From: Sinonovacula constricta
Lineage: Eukaryota > Mollusca > Bivalvia > Cardiida > Solecurtidae
Assembly: GCA_007844125.1 (NCBI GenBank)
Contig: CM017569.1
Span: 4,207,976-4,271,975 of the forward strand
Length of the DNA: 64,000 nt
Reading direction: 5' to 3'
Shown: one piece after another, positions 50,883 to 63,315 of the stretch
Layout: every line of letters begins with the position of its first letter
Numbering within the stretch: position 1 is the stretch's first letter
Translations under genes and position numbers: made by a program
Notes under the pieces: generated by a model
Database searches by the model: none
Told to the model about the DNA's origin: nothing
Seen by the model: only the letters and a program-made list of their open reading frames with translations

Positions 50883-51470
50883 GAAATACTGATGGGACCG
50901 GATATTAATTGGTAGCCCACAAATTCATGTGATTGTGATTCGAAGTATTGGGATTAAGCTGTATTTATATCTATAGTTATTTTATATTTTCATTTATCTA
51001 TTCTTACTAGCTGAAAAACATTAACAAACGAAACGTGTTACATGTCATTGTGTAGAGCATTCATAACTGACAAGTTAACACAACATTTTCAACAATAAAA
51101 AATGAAAAAAACTTAAGACAAACTAACATTCAACCTTTCAGTAAAAACAACAAAATCTAACAGTTATTGCCAATGTCCTTGGTGACTGTTCAGATCATCG
51201 CCAAATCACATCACCTATTCCAGTGGCACTGTCTCAGTAACGTATAGGAGTAACTATTGACATGACATTGGCCAGAAAATGCCACCATATAATTGTGAGC
51301 CGAATCCTTGAAACAATGATTTAAATGTAAACTTATTTAATTCATTAAAAGTCACAACAAACATAAAGCACAGCTGATCGAGTTTGTAGGTACAACAGTA
51401 CTTTATAGCAAAATTAAAAAAAGATTTCAATACACTAGATCTATAGACTTGATATTTGTATTGAAAATAA
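50883..51470. other. Continuation of the older paralogous locus, no feature
   Basis: AT-rich sequence between the LINE and the decayed exon at 51472. Similarity to 23110-23510 is too weak for me to align with confidence. Confidence 0.35.
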
Positions 51471-51471
51471 C

Positions 51472-51576
51472 ATGTCTAAAAACGCAGTCGACTCTAATGT
51501 TAGTCCAACGAGGGAGTTAAACGATGCCGAAATTTTCAAAGTCTAATTTGTAAAAGGATCTCCTCAAGATACATTA
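51472..51576 (+). pseudogene. Decayed paralog of the 23514 coding exon
   Basis: ATG at 51472 opens MSKNAVDSNVSPTRELNDAE, then IFKV, a TAA at codon 25 (51544-51546), then FVKGSPQDTL and the donor TTA|GTAAGT. The exon at 23514 has the same 35-codon length, KVQIVKESLQDTL and TTG|GTAAGT. The stop replaces the Gln codon CAA by TAA. Similarity continues into the intron (GCAATCTG..AT.TTTAAA, TTTAACACCT), so this is a genomic duplicate and not a retrocopy. Confidence 0.75.
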
Positions 51577-51659
51577 GTAAGTATTCCCGCAATCTGTTAT
51601 GTTTAAACTAGGTAGTAAGAACAATAATTTGTACGTTTAACACCTGAAAAAAACGTAAA

Positions 51660-54015
51660 AATTGTATAAACATTTAACTTACATTGAATAAAATTGTACG
51701 ATGGAACGCACACCTCTTTAGGTGTCATATAAACACATGTGTACGTAGGAAATGTGTAAGTAGCAAATAATAACATAATAACGTCATTTTCGAACATCAC
51801 AGAAAGAAATCCACTTACCCGGTACCTCATTTGTTGACGAAGTCAGCATCTTTAAATGTTTTTTGCGCTGTGTACCATTTATCCAATGCTACTTTAAAAC
51901 TTTCCAATTACCAATTAATGAAACAGCTGAATGAATCAGATTTATATGGACCGTATATGAAGAGCAATCTTTAAGTTGAAATGTCATTCGATAACTATTT
52001 TGTCTCAGAAAAAAACACATCATTTTTAACCTCATAGTCCAATGATCTTAATTCTGCCTCACCTTACCAGTCCAGAGTCTTAAAATACTATAAAAGCTTA
52101 CTATTATTATAAACATAACATCGAATGTTTGTTTTAAAATTTCTTGTTCCAGAACTTGTACATGTTCCTTCTATTGTTCTCATTTTTGTGAGATATATGA
52201 TAAAACAACTTGTATATTTATGATAACTAACATTTAGATATCATATCAGGCTAAATGATTGACCTATGAAACTACAAAATCATTCATGTGCATTTATAAG
52301 TTGCTCATGAAGAAAAACACACCAATCTACGTTGCACAAAAGGCTGAAGGTGATGCAACAATTATCAAACAACAACCAACATACTCATAACATACATGTT
52401 TAACACCTCTTCCTCTCCTTATTCTGTTTTCTGATCGTTGTGCTGTCTTCAAGCGGTATCATGTGCTGTTAATTTATATCAATGTTTAGATATATTGGAT
52501 AAACATCAATGCAACAAGCGGACTATCATACAAGGGAACACACTTCAAACATAAATCTTTATCAAAGGTGCAAGGCATATTTATAGCTTAAGTATTATCA
52601 GTTTCTAGCTGAAGCAGTATAGATTTGTATTATCAAACATGGAACAACGTCTGGCATATATTTTAGATAAGAACAGATAGGCCTCAGCTGGCTGAGGAAA
52701 GGTTTCATTTGACATGTTGTTAAATCCCTGATTTGGTTGAAAATATACTCACTGAATGTTTGGGTATGGTAATATTTATTAATGTCGCATAAGTAAGTAT
52801 AAATGATACTTTAAATAAACAACACTTTTATACATTATATATTATAAATAAATATTTAAATTATGCAATTTAACAAATTATGTAAGTTTAAAAAGTCATG
52901 TCCTTCCTTCCCGTAATAGCAATTAGTTTAAATTAAAAGGAACAAAATTAACATATATACTTGAAAAAATACAACACATTTACCTACATGTATACACCCG
53001 ACAAATGTGTATATATTCACTGATATACGTTATATCCTACAAATAATTAAGCATTTGCATAATTCTGTAAATGTTACATGTAAAAATAAATTCTGCATTA
53101 TAATATTATTGTGACAGTTTTTTAATTAGTTATAAACGTGTGTTTGACTTCCTCGGGTGAGAAACGTCAAGTATGTAAACATCATTGCTGAATTAAGTTA
53201 AAACATTCTTAAAAAACAAATCACGTTCATTGAAGGTGACAATAATGTTCAGCTACTACACTATTATAATAAACTAATTATGTTTTCTCATAGCCTATAA
53301 ACAACAAATATGAGAATTACTGCCGATATTAAATTTGAATTACCACTAGACAAAGACAAAGTAAATGTAAAAGTCTTTTGTGCCATTATTTAAAGCAAAA
53401 CCATCTTGAAAAATGTCTTTTTACAGATACATGGAACACTTTCGACGATATACAACTCTCTGCTGTTGTTTCTTGTTTGTTATGTTTCTTTTTCTTTGGT
53501 AGTAATATCATGTCTGAGTTAAATCAGCTCATAGAGATAAATGAATCCAACGCATTGTGACATGATACTAAAATATTTTTAAGGTATTTAAGATGACGTC
53601 GGACTGAAAAGATACTTTGATACTTGATAATACATAAACGGAGAACAGCTTTTGTAAGACTAAATTTCAATCATTCGCAATGTGTGTTACATCACACTGA
53701 CACAAAAATGGTTATATTGGCGACGTTCGCTAATTACTGGCACCAACTGCGCGCCATCGTTTAACTATAAAACATCCCACATGAACGTTCTGAGTGGTTT
53801 GTGACAAACACAAACAAATGAGGAAAGCATATTTTTTGCAGAACTAAATCAAGGTGTTTCATAGTATGTGTCTCAATTAACTTATTTAACGTTTCATGCA
53901 TCAAAATAAAGCATATGGTGGATGACCGATTTTAACATGTATAGAAGTACCGACAAATGTTGACGCGAGAACGTCGTTTATAACATTACTTCTTGTCCAT
54001 AGGTTTTGCAATATG
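51660..54015. other. No gene recognised
   Basis: AT-rich with only short chance frames (51603-51830 minus, 53378-53560 plus). I looked for macro-domain exons downstream of the decayed exon and saw none here. Confidence 0.5.
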
Positions 54016-54020
54016 GCTCT

Positions 54021-54100
54021 ATCAAAGCAACCATGTTCTGAATCTGTTTAACATTTAACTCTCAAAGCAACCATGTTCTGAATCTGTTTAACATTTAACT
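54021..54100. repeat. Perfect 40-bp tandem duplication
   Basis: TCAAAGCAACCATGTTCTGA followed by ATCTGTTTAACATTTAACT occurs at 54022 and again at 54062; period 40, differing only at the first base. Confidence 0.95.
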
Positions 54101-54104
54101 GAAA

Positions 54105-55260
54105 AAGATATATTTTAAGTTGAAGAAGAATTACAAAAAAACTAGTTCAAAGACATTGTAAGCAGACTTCAACACACAGGGTCCACAGAAGACTGAAGAT
54201 ACATGCATTCCGACATAAGTCCGGTAGAAGTGTAGAAGTACTCGAAGTATTAGGTGACCAACTCTTTTAGTTCTTCAAGTGCTGACAGAATTTAGAAATA
54301 TGCAGCATTTAAAACCTACAGGCATTGAAAGTAGAATATCATTTGCTAATTACATTATTGAACATATACATATTGTTAAACATATGATTCTCAGACAGAT
54401 GAGGCATTTCACCTGATTTCTCAGGTTAACAAAACATGTAGGTAGAGGGGATATGAAAATGTCATTTTTACATTGAGAAGTCATTACAGTCTAAGAAGAA
54501 TAGGTTTGTAAAAGAAATAATTGGTCCCGTCTTCTTCGAACATAGTGAATACTGTTGAATCGTTGAAATCTAAATCTATTGGAAAGAAAGTTTGTACCTG
54601 CATTACGAAGAAAATGTATTAATAAAGAATCTGTACGGCTTCACCAGGATGGGTCAAATCCACAGCAGGTGATGTCATTGTATGGTTGCAGAAAATATTT
54701 TATTTCTTTAAAAACTCATTATGAATGGCCGCCACACTGACATATGTATAGCCCGCTGGACTTTTTTGGCAGAGGTATCTAAAAGGTAGAGTTTACAGAT
54801 CTTCGCCAAAACAACTGATGAACTAAAGACTGCGATAAAGCCAAAATGTGTGCCATAAATAACCTTTTGGAAAATATTTACTGTACTGAAATGTAATACA
54901 CATGTTCTATATACCGAACAAAGCTTTGTTGTACAGTATCTGTAAAATAACTACAGTCTAATCATGATACTTCTAATCACAATCGAACGGATGTAGGGCT
55001 TCCAGGCATACATTCACTGGCCCCGTCATTATTTCTATATATTATATGATGACAATGTAACGACACTTAGGTTCGCAATACTTCAGAATACAACGCTCGA
55101 TCCGACGATTGCCGTGGTCCCTTAAACCATCTTTGCTCTTAATTAAGTTACATATTTACAAATGCTTAAACCCGCCGCCAAGTGTTCACATCTCCGTGAG
55201 CTTGCTTGCCTACATTAATGTCGCCATTTGACACGGCAATCATTATTGCAACAAGCAATA
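54105..55260. other. No gene recognised
   Basis: Unique-looking AT-rich sequence, no motif or repeat recognised. Confidence 0.45.
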
Positions 55261-55264
55261 TGCA

Positions 55265-55475
55265 CTGGGTTTACAAACCAGGTTTAAGCACCCCAGTTGG
55301 CCCTTTTGCCGACTGACCGTTCCAAGGCGGTAACTAATGGTTTTTCTTTTTGTGTGTTATGTCTCGTCTCTGTGTTTTTTGTCACATTTACATTTACCTT
55401 GTCTGCCTTGGTCTGCAGGTAGATAAAATTTAAATATCTGTGACAATTTTCTTATTTACCTATTACTATTTTGTG
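55265..55475 (+). mobile_element. Solo 3' region of the Penelope-like element
   Basis: TTTACAAACCAGGTTTAAGC, ACCCCAGTTGGCCCTTTTGC, CGACTGACCGTTCCAAGGCG and TTATGTCTCGTCTCTGTGTT parallel 27412-27545 and continue to AATTTAAATATCTG. A shorter, more diverged match (CCTTTTGCCGACTGACTGTT) lies near 59912. This is the downstream part of the element found in the tandem unit, without any RT, hence a 5'-truncated copy. Confidence 0.7.
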
Positions 55476-55479
55476 TTAA

Positions 55480-56140
55480 CACGGTACTGAGTCAATCAAG
55501 GAAAGGTACAATTCATGTATATTCGCTAGGCAAATAAAAAACATGCTTGCCATATACCTAAGGTTAAAGGTGTGGGTAATAAAAACCATTCGGTCGGCAT
55601 ATCAGTATCTGTCTAGTACATTTTAACCTAAGCACTATCATACCTTTATGCAGCAAAAAGTCGTTTTTTTATCAAAATACTTGTTTTTACAACCAACAGA
55701 AGCGATGATTTCTATTTTATAATTAGTAAGGATGATTACAAGCAATTTTATTAATAAATATACCATAAACAATATATATATTTTCTTATATATTACAGTA
55801 ACCAACGTAACAATAACGTCAGCCATATTATGTAAAATAACAACGACGTCAACCGCACTATATCAAGTAGATTTACGGTAACAACAATGGCACCAGCTGT
55901 AACCAACATTGCGATGAGGTAAGTTACGATACTTCGGATTCTACGTTTGAACAAATAAGTTGACCAAGTCCGATAGGCATTCATAGTAACGTGATTGGAC
56001 TGTATGAATCTCAACTTGCTCGAAGACTAGTCGTTTCAGAAATATATTTGCATAAAATGGGGACAGATATTATGAAACACCATGATTTTATAAGATAGTT
56101 CAGTTTTATAACCTACCAGTTTCAATCAAATATAAAGTCA
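55480..56140. other. 3' flank of the minus-strand gene, no feature
   Basis: AT-rich; short minus-strand frames (55638-55826, 55793-56014) lack recognisable motifs. It could include 3' untranslated sequence of the minus-strand gene. Confidence 0.35.
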
Positions 56141-56141
56141 G

Positions 56142-56186
56142 GTCTCTCTCTCTCTTTCTCTCTCTGTCTCTCTCTCTCTCTCTCTC
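56142..56186. repeat. (CT)n microsatellite
   Basis: About 45 bp of CT with three interruptions, lying just downstream of the last exon of the minus-strand gene. Confidence 0.96.
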
Positions 56187-56244
56187 GTTAGTCCTGTTAC
56201 TTTCACATTGCCAAGTTTAACATTTAGTTTGTATATTAACTCTA

Positions 56245-56853
56245 CTATCTGGTTATATGACTCATGATATACAATGCATCTGTTCTTCTTGATTCTATGA
56301 TAATGCAACTAACCCCATGCTCTGACTTCATAGATGTACAACATCTGCGAACCTTGTCAGCATCAATATTATTTAGTGCAACTTCTTCAATAGACAGTTC
56401 ATTCATAATTTTCTTCTCCAACTCGATAGCAAATTCTACAGCTGACTTGTTCTCTGAGAAAACTGTAATTGAATTGTTATTTTCCACCACCGAATATTGT
56501 TGCATTAGTTTCTTATCTTCCTTTTCAACCGCTGTTTTTAAAAATAACACTTCACCTTTTCTTTCCCTGGACGACTCTATCTTTGTAGAATATGTCTTTA
56601 TATCCTCAGTTGGTTCATCAAAATTTCTATTTGTTTAGTGTTGGTTTTGTTTTCCACGTGAATTTGACAACTGCGTCAGCAATCGTTGACCGTATTCTAG
56701 CTGGCAGGTAGAGGGAGCAGTTAAGATCAACGCATCTCCAATATGTTCTACTTGTATTTGAGCCTCTTCAAGCTTGGTAGAAACACGTTTCTGCACAATC
56801 TCTGGAAAATCATTTGATGTCATCTTTATTTTCAACATCCATGTCTCAGGTCC
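56245..56853 (-). pseudogene. Last exon of the minus-strand gene, with one in-frame stop
   Basis: Starting after the acceptor TTTTTCGCATAG, the exon reads GPETWMLKIKMTSNDFPEIV..., in the phase left by the 60491 exon. It runs 72 codons to a TAA (56635-56637) and then stays open in the same frame for 130 more codons (TNRNFDEPTEDIKTYSTKIE... to SRRTDALYIMSHITR) before TAG. Both halves have an alternating helix/strand character (VSTKLEEAQIQVEHIGDALI; SAVEFAIELEKKIMNELSIE), suggesting two small KH- or RRM-like modules. Either the TAA is the real end and the rest is 3' UTR left from a longer protein, or the gene is recently broken. I do not recognise the family. Confidence 0.55.
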
Positions 56854-56859
56854 CTATGC

Positions 56860-58255
56860 GAAAAATTCAGAACACAAATTATAAGAAGCTGGTATATAAC
56901 CTGGAAATAACTAATGCCAAAATAAATTAAAAGGAACAATGAGGTAAGCGTGCATAAACATTCGTCTGAGCATAAGTGTGCAGGCATGTATGCGTACAAG
57001 TGATAATGTCTTTTTTGCATTCGGCTGGCACCAATGCACGTCTGCATTGATGTATATTCATTAATAGGATGATGTATTGATGTAAATCTCCTAACAAGGA
57101 CATTCATGTGTCACCTTCTTTCAATAACATCACAAAGTGAATTAAAAGTAATGCTAAGATTTTTACTCGCCTGTTGATTCTTAATAACAATGAAACCGGA
57201 AAACAGTGATATCCATACCAAATCAATTTTAGATACAGGAATATTATTCAAAAGAAACAAAAATGTAACCATTTACCAGATATTAATAGCCAGCACAAAT
57301 AACTGTTAATTTAATTTAAACACTGCTTCTGCAAGCACTTCCACAAATTGATATTCAAATAGTGTTAAAAATGTGGCATCATTCAAATTACATCCTTTGT
57401 AAAGTAAGTATTTGGTATATAGCTACTGTACAAACTTTATTATTGTTCCATTTAATTTGCTAGTGAGACTTCCTCAGAACAGGTACATAAAATGTATGGT
57501 TATTAAATTCAATTGAAATTAGTAAAAGAACTTGAACAATGTGACAAAAATTAGCAAATTAAATCAAATTTTACTGTCCTGATATCTAAGGAAATTTTTC
57601 CAAGTTTAAAATATCATTAAAAGTAAGAAAACAAAGAATAAGATTCCTTTTGGATATGTCATAGACCTAAGTTTGCATTTTCCACAATAACTACGATTCC
57701 TTAAGAATATGTCATAGAACTAAGTTTCATTTTGCATTATATACTTGCTATTACTTACTAAATGTGAAACGTTTTGTTTCTATTTATATTCTTTTTAAAT
57801 ATACTTTATGTATAAGTTTGAGCTTTTTGGACATGCAAGACCTATGAGTGACAGTTCAATTAGACTTAGCGAAGAATTATCAGTATTTGTGGAAAAAACA
57901 TTTTGCAAACAAAACAACAGTAAACAAAAGTGTTTATTGGTTTAATGATTGTGTCTTGTTGATGCTTCTTAAAAAAGCTAAGCAATAAAATGACATTTGA
58001 TCACTAATATTTAAAAAAAAAATAATAGGTTACAACCAAGAAAGAGTTAGATTAATCAAGATAAATTTAATGGTATTTTGCTAAAATTAAATAATAGTAG
58101 TAGCAACGTTGATATGCCTAAACGGAAACGATGATAAGGAAAATTATTTTATGAACATTTTAATAAAAGATTGTTGTTCTCATAAAATGCATGTTCTAAT
58201 TAGTAGACATGATGATATATACTCTTTAAGCTAATCATCACAGATTTGTTCTAAT
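56860..58255. other. Intron of the minus-strand gene, no feature
   Basis: AT-rich, no motif or repeat recognised. The open frame at 56832-57107 (minus) is partly the exon edge and partly intron. Confidence 0.45.
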
Positions 58256-58959
58256 TTTTACATTTTGCTTCCATATGAATACCTTTGTCCTGTCACATTT
58301 GGGGGGTTTGGTATATGTTGCAATGTTCACAGGACTTTGTCATATATTCTTATTATTAACAAGGCAGAGAAGAAAGTTGAAATCGGTGAAGCTCATGCGA
58401 ATTGCCGGAAGGATTGTTTAACTAATGATCAAATTATAAATTATATATCAAAGCGAGCCGTTTCTATTTTCTATATGTTAACCTACGTAATGCCTGTGAT
58501 TAATGAATCACAATTAGCTTCTATAGTACTTGGACCAAATGCGTTGATGGAAATTTTCTTTATTCATAAGCTAACAGGTACCAACACTTAAAATCGATTG
58601 TAAGGATGTTTTCAGATACCATCACATATACCTAATAATGTAATATTTCCCTGCAACGGGATGCAATAATCTTTAAACTTTAATTTATGATAAAGCCTTT
58701 TTGCTATGTCAGCATTGTAGAACGTGGATATTCAGTAATAAGACAACGGAAGGTATGGTTTATATTGAAATTTTGTCATACCATTATTTCTTTCATCATT
58801 GGAATGACTACATAGATGTTTTCCCAAGTTTGTCAAGACCTGGACAACAGCACACCTTTTCATGTTTATTATATATGTGTGTGTGGCCTTTACCTAAAAC
58901 AATTAAAATTATCACTTAAGGTGAAACATACCCCTACATAGGTGCTTAATACTGGAACT

Positions 58960-59525
58960 GTCAAGCTTAGAACCAATGGCATAAGGTAACAAAAAAGCAT
59001 AGGCGCAAGTAACAGTGACTTTGACCCCATCCGCTCCTGCCGTGCAGCTGTGTACCAAAATATTTTCAAATCTGTGAAACCTTTCATGAGGAATCATCCG
59101 GAAACCGTTTTTCTATTTTTAGTAACAGTAAAAATGTGCCCTAGACCCCACCGACCCCATTCTTAATCTAAAGCTCATCTTCACAGAAGCTACATTTATA
59201 GCAAGTTTTATCATAATACCTCATTCCTAACTGTATTTATTGAGCAAAAATCATTTTTCTACTTTTTAATAACAGTGACTTTGACCCCACTGATCCCACT
59301 TTTAATCCCAAGTGTTGTCTTTACAGAAGCAACCTATGCAGTTAGTTTACTTCAATATTACTTTCCTTACTGAAGTTATTGAGCATTTTTACTTTATCAA
59401 TAGTGACCTAGATATGGAACCCAAGAGCCCAAAGTCAAACTTGATTTTATCTTATGATGCTACACCTGTGTTCCAAAAATGTTTAAATCTGTCAAGCTTT
59501 TCGTTTGTTATCGTCCAGAAAAAAT
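58960..59525 (+). repeat. Mollusc-type degenerate repeat (AACAGTGACTTTGACCCCA family)
   Basis: Three to four diverged units of about 160-180 bp recur, each with AACAGTGACTTTGACCCCA, a CCACTGATCCCACTTTTAATC-like stretch, TCTTCACAGAAGC(T/A)AC, and a C-terminal TATTGAGCA(A/T)AAAT. Starts are near 59010, 59126, 59270 and 59395. The array ends with AAACTGACACACAGACAGTCC. Frames inside (59312-59527) are not genes. Confidence 0.65.
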
Positions 59526-60490
59526 AAAAACTGACACACAGACAGTCCAATAGACCGGTAGCACATTGAATTTTATATCTACATTTAGGCCAAATTCTTA
59601 TGATGTAACACCATTGCTGTTTGTAGCATTTAAGATGTCCATACAAGGTTCCATCCTTTTAAGTTACGTTCAATGACTAGGGAACGTTATATTTCAGTTT
59701 AAACCGTAGTTATTAGAAATACGATTGCAGTACTTTAATGCTAAACTTGTACAGGTATATGGACCTAGTAGGTTCATTTTTTCACAAAATCCAATCTGAA
59801 TATATGAAAATTGATTATATAAGTAGGGTAATTACTAGAAAATCATTTACACGGGTATTTTATTGACAGTGTATTTTAGAGAGAAAAAAAAACATTCAGA
59901 AATTAATAATGTCCTTTTGCCGACTGACTGTTACTGATGATGTTGATTTTTGTGACATGCCTCGTCTGATCGTTATACTTTTCCTTCAAGTATTGAGTGT
60001 ACTATGTGATTTCAATTCAAAGCAGCAACAAATGACAATGTTATAAGCACTCGATTTTTACTGCACTAGTTCTTTGTTGAACTCCTTTATTACTTAAAGG
60101 CTGTATCAGGATAATGTGTTTCCACGAAATCTTATCCAAGTGTCCCCTTAACAGGCTCTTATAATCATGAGCAAATCTTTTACTCAAGGTTTGCTTCAAA
60201 CTGCTCTCTAGTTTTCATGACAAACATTTCATCATTTCCTACTTAACCTGAACAATGTTGATGGTCTGGTAAGTGGAAAAGCTTCTCATAAAATAGTTAA
60301 AATGCCCCTGACTTTTAACAGAAAACAAGGCACCATTCCATGGAACTAAAGTACTAAATGATTAATTTCACTTCTACATTAACGATTATGTGAGTTAATG
60401 TACAATAGTGGATAAATAAATACGACATAAAGTTTGCAGTAAATGTTTTGAGAAACAAGACACAAAAAAGACTATAAATAATAACATTAC

Positions 60491-60552
60491 CTTTTTGAAG
60501 GACTGAAGCTTTCCAAGTTTACAACCTGTGAAACGGCTCAATTTATTAGCAT
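60491..60552 (-). CDS. Middle exon of the minus-strand gene
   Basis: The acceptor CCTTATTTCAG precedes and the donor AAAAAG|GTAATG follows. The 62-nt exon reads (D)ANKLSRFTGCKLGKLQSFKK: two bases complete the codon opened by the 63272 exon, and it ends in phase 0, which the 56853 exon requires. The agreement of three phases over two introns is the main evidence. Confidence 0.68.
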
Positions 60553-60599
60553 CTGAAATAAGGAATAATTATATTAGCAGTTGTGGGATATATAAATAA

Positions 60600-61495
60600 A
60601 AAGATACAACCTGAAACCATCTTCACAATATTTATATTTAAAATCTCAATGACTCTTATATGTCATACTTTACAATACTGTTAACAGGACGTTTGATAAA
60701 CATGTAGTCTGATTTGTTTATCTATTAAGCAACCGACCTGTAATTAAGGATTTAATTTATACTCTGCATCGTTATGTTGCATTTTCCCCCAGGCATACCT
60801 ATACACAATATGGACTTTATAATCAAAGGAGCCTGTTTATAAACATCAACATAATTAATACAACATCTTTTTTTTATTCTATTTATCACATTATCCCAAT
60901 TCTAATGGTCTGGTTGGATTGTTTTTGAATAAATGTAAACCATGCATTAATCTTCATCTTAAATTAATGTCTAAATATACCCAGAAGAAGAGAGAGAATA
61001 GGTAAAGTATGGTTGTTAGGCTTGATGTCTAATAGCTATATTTTAGTAATTTTAGGACGGTAGCATAGCTTAGCCTTTTAAAGTAATAGACCCAAATGTA
61101 AGAATAATGTATGAATCAGATTTTTTCAATATTATTTCTCGTTTGTGATGTATATACAAATAATGAAATAATCGTTGATCATTTATATGCATGTGGCCTT
61201 CCTGGTTAAAATGCTGCAACGAATTTCATTCAAACATTACAAATTTTAGTAAAACTTCCAAATAATATTGATTTTTTAAAAAAAACAACGTTTATGATGT
61301 CTCATTCAATAAGTAATACATTTTATGCGAAGGTGTTTTTACGAAAATATTTGGACTTTTTTCAGAAGTAAAATGGCAGTTTTGGTTGGAATTTCTATAA
61401 AATATTCTGGAATGGGAAATTTTCATCATCCCCAAGTCATGTGTTTAAAAAGTGTATGAAGTATTCTGTCCAAAATGGTACTTGCATAACGTGAT
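60600..61495. other. Intron of the minus-strand gene, no feature
   Basis: AT-rich, nothing recognised. Confidence 0.4.
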
Positions 61496-61499
61496 GTTA

Positions 61500-61757
61500 A
61501 TTCCAAAACAATGATTTAACGAAAGTGCCTTCACTGTGTAAAGCATGCCGTGAACACCTGGCATCTTACCACAACCAGTCACATTATCCTGACACCGGGG
61601 TAACCAGTCATGGAACGACCCTTATATTTGCTTGAGCGTTAGCAAGGGAGCTATACCACTACCATTTTTACGACTTTGGTATATCTTGGCCCAGGCTTGA
61701 ACCCGGGCCTCCCATACCTGGAGCCGACGCTCTACCAATTGCGCAACCAGGTCGAGA
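61500..61757 (-). mobile_element. tRNA-headed SINE
   Basis: The minus strand begins GCTCTCGACCTGGTTGCGCA at 61757 with an A-box-like region (61735-61749) and a B box GGGTTCAAGCC (61694-61704), separated by GTAGAGCGTCGGCTCCAGG. The head is followed by a non-tRNA body that includes GGTCGTTCCATGACTGGTTA, CCCCGGTGTCAGGATAATGT and GACTGG (about 61570-61630). A body of this kind is typical of SINEs with a conserved central domain in animals. The right end of the body is not defined. Confidence 0.68.
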
Positions 61758-61759
61758 GC

Positions 61760-62975
61760 AGCTATGGGGTCTCCTGTACCGTATATTGATGCCAACTATA
61801 CATGGATTACTTTGAATGTCTTTCATTATGCCATGCTGTCAACTCCGTCTAAATATGGGTAAGATATGTTGATAATACAATGGCAATGGTTCATAAGTAT
61901 AAAATCGATCAATTGATCAGTTTAGCCATCATTTGTACTCCAGTGACCCACATATCAAGTTTATATCCAAACAATTAGTAAATTAGACGATTCCATTTTA
62001 GACATTTGTATTCATTGCTTAACCAAAGTGACTGGATATAGAAAGCCCACACACACAGACCAGTTTCTTAACTTTAAATGTAATCACAACATGGAACATG
62101 AAAAAATCAGTTGTTAGGACATTGTTCCTCAGAGGAAATTTTAGAGAAAATTGAACAAGTGCAAAACAGTCCTGCGGACAAACAAATACCCTGAAGGGAT
62201 CTTGCGGTTGCCTAAAAGTAAATCCCCAGAAGAAAAAGAACAGAAAAAGGCTTCAATAGACAAAACAATATCTGTCTACCCGTATTACGTAGAACTTCAG
62301 AGTTCTTTTCTAAGATACATGGTGTGAACATGTATCATAAACCATTCAATTAGGAGTATGGTTTCAAAAGACAAAAATAGAACGGATAAAGTAAAGAAAT
62401 GTGGAGTTTCTCTACCCTCTATGTAAAACTGCAAAACTGATTAGATGTAAATGTTGGAAACAGCAAGAATTTTTGGCGACAAGATTTAAAGAGCAAGAAC
62501 AATTCAATAACTCAACTATTCTTGAACATTGTACAAGCACTAGACATACCACCAATCCTGCAAATGTTAAAACTTTTAACTTCTGATTATGCATTGATCA
62601 AAAGTGAAATGGAAATAATGGAAATAAAAAGCAGCCGCTATTATTAAACAGAAATGAGGTCCTGGACCCGCACCTGTGTACACACCGGTCAAGTGACAGA
62701 ATAAATTCACATGATCTGCAGCAACAACTAAATAAGTGCTGACGATGTGAGCGTGATACTCTGAAAATTACATGAAGGTAAAAAATGGCTCAAAGTCAGG
62801 GACAAGTTTCCCTGAAAATAAATATTTAGCAAGATGAACACAACTTGACTCTCTAATTTCATGAATAATAATAACAATGTATTATCAATTAAATCGGTCA
62901 AATAGGCTAAAAAGGTATTGTTTACAAATTAGTAACTGCTGCCATCAATAGCAAAAGTAATAAACCACAATTGCA
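61760..62975. other. Intron of the minus-strand gene, no feature
   Basis: Moderately AT-rich; overlapping short frames at 62401-62594 on both strands are chance frames. Confidence 0.4.
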
Positions 62976-62980
62976 TTATT

Positions 62981-63315
62981 CTAATAAGTACCTGAATAAG
63001 TGATAACGTAACAAATGTTACTATCAAATATGACAAATATGCAATATGATATTGTTATCGCATTTCAGTTTTATCTATCTTAAATCAATATAATTATATA
63101 AGTTAAATCTACCCACCTTCTGCAGAATGACAGATCAGCAGTGCCTGTTTGTTATCTAATAAGTACCTGACTAAGTGACAACATAACAAATATTCATATC
63201 AGATATGACAAACATTCAATATGATATGAGGTTATCACATTTCAGTTTTATTTATATAAAAATCCACCCACCTTCAGCAGAATGACAGATCAGCAGTGCC
63301 TGTTTCTTATCTGCT
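62981..63315. repeat. Tandem duplication of ~160-175 bp including an exon end and its donor
   Basis: CTAATAAGTACCTGA.TAAGTGA begins at 62981 and again at 63156. Both units run through CAAATATGACAAA, TATCACATTTCAGTTTTAT, then CACCTTC(T/A)GCAGAATGAC and AGATCAGCAGTGCCTGTTT. The right unit contains the real 3' end of the 63272 exon. The left unit is a displaced copy of that exon end (minus strand DNKQALLICHSAEG|GTGGGT). Confidence 0.9.

Noticed and set aside
58265..58591. 108-residue plus-strand frame
   Set aside because: No known motif or splice context; it lies antisense in an intron of the minus-strand gene model. Kept as chance frame.
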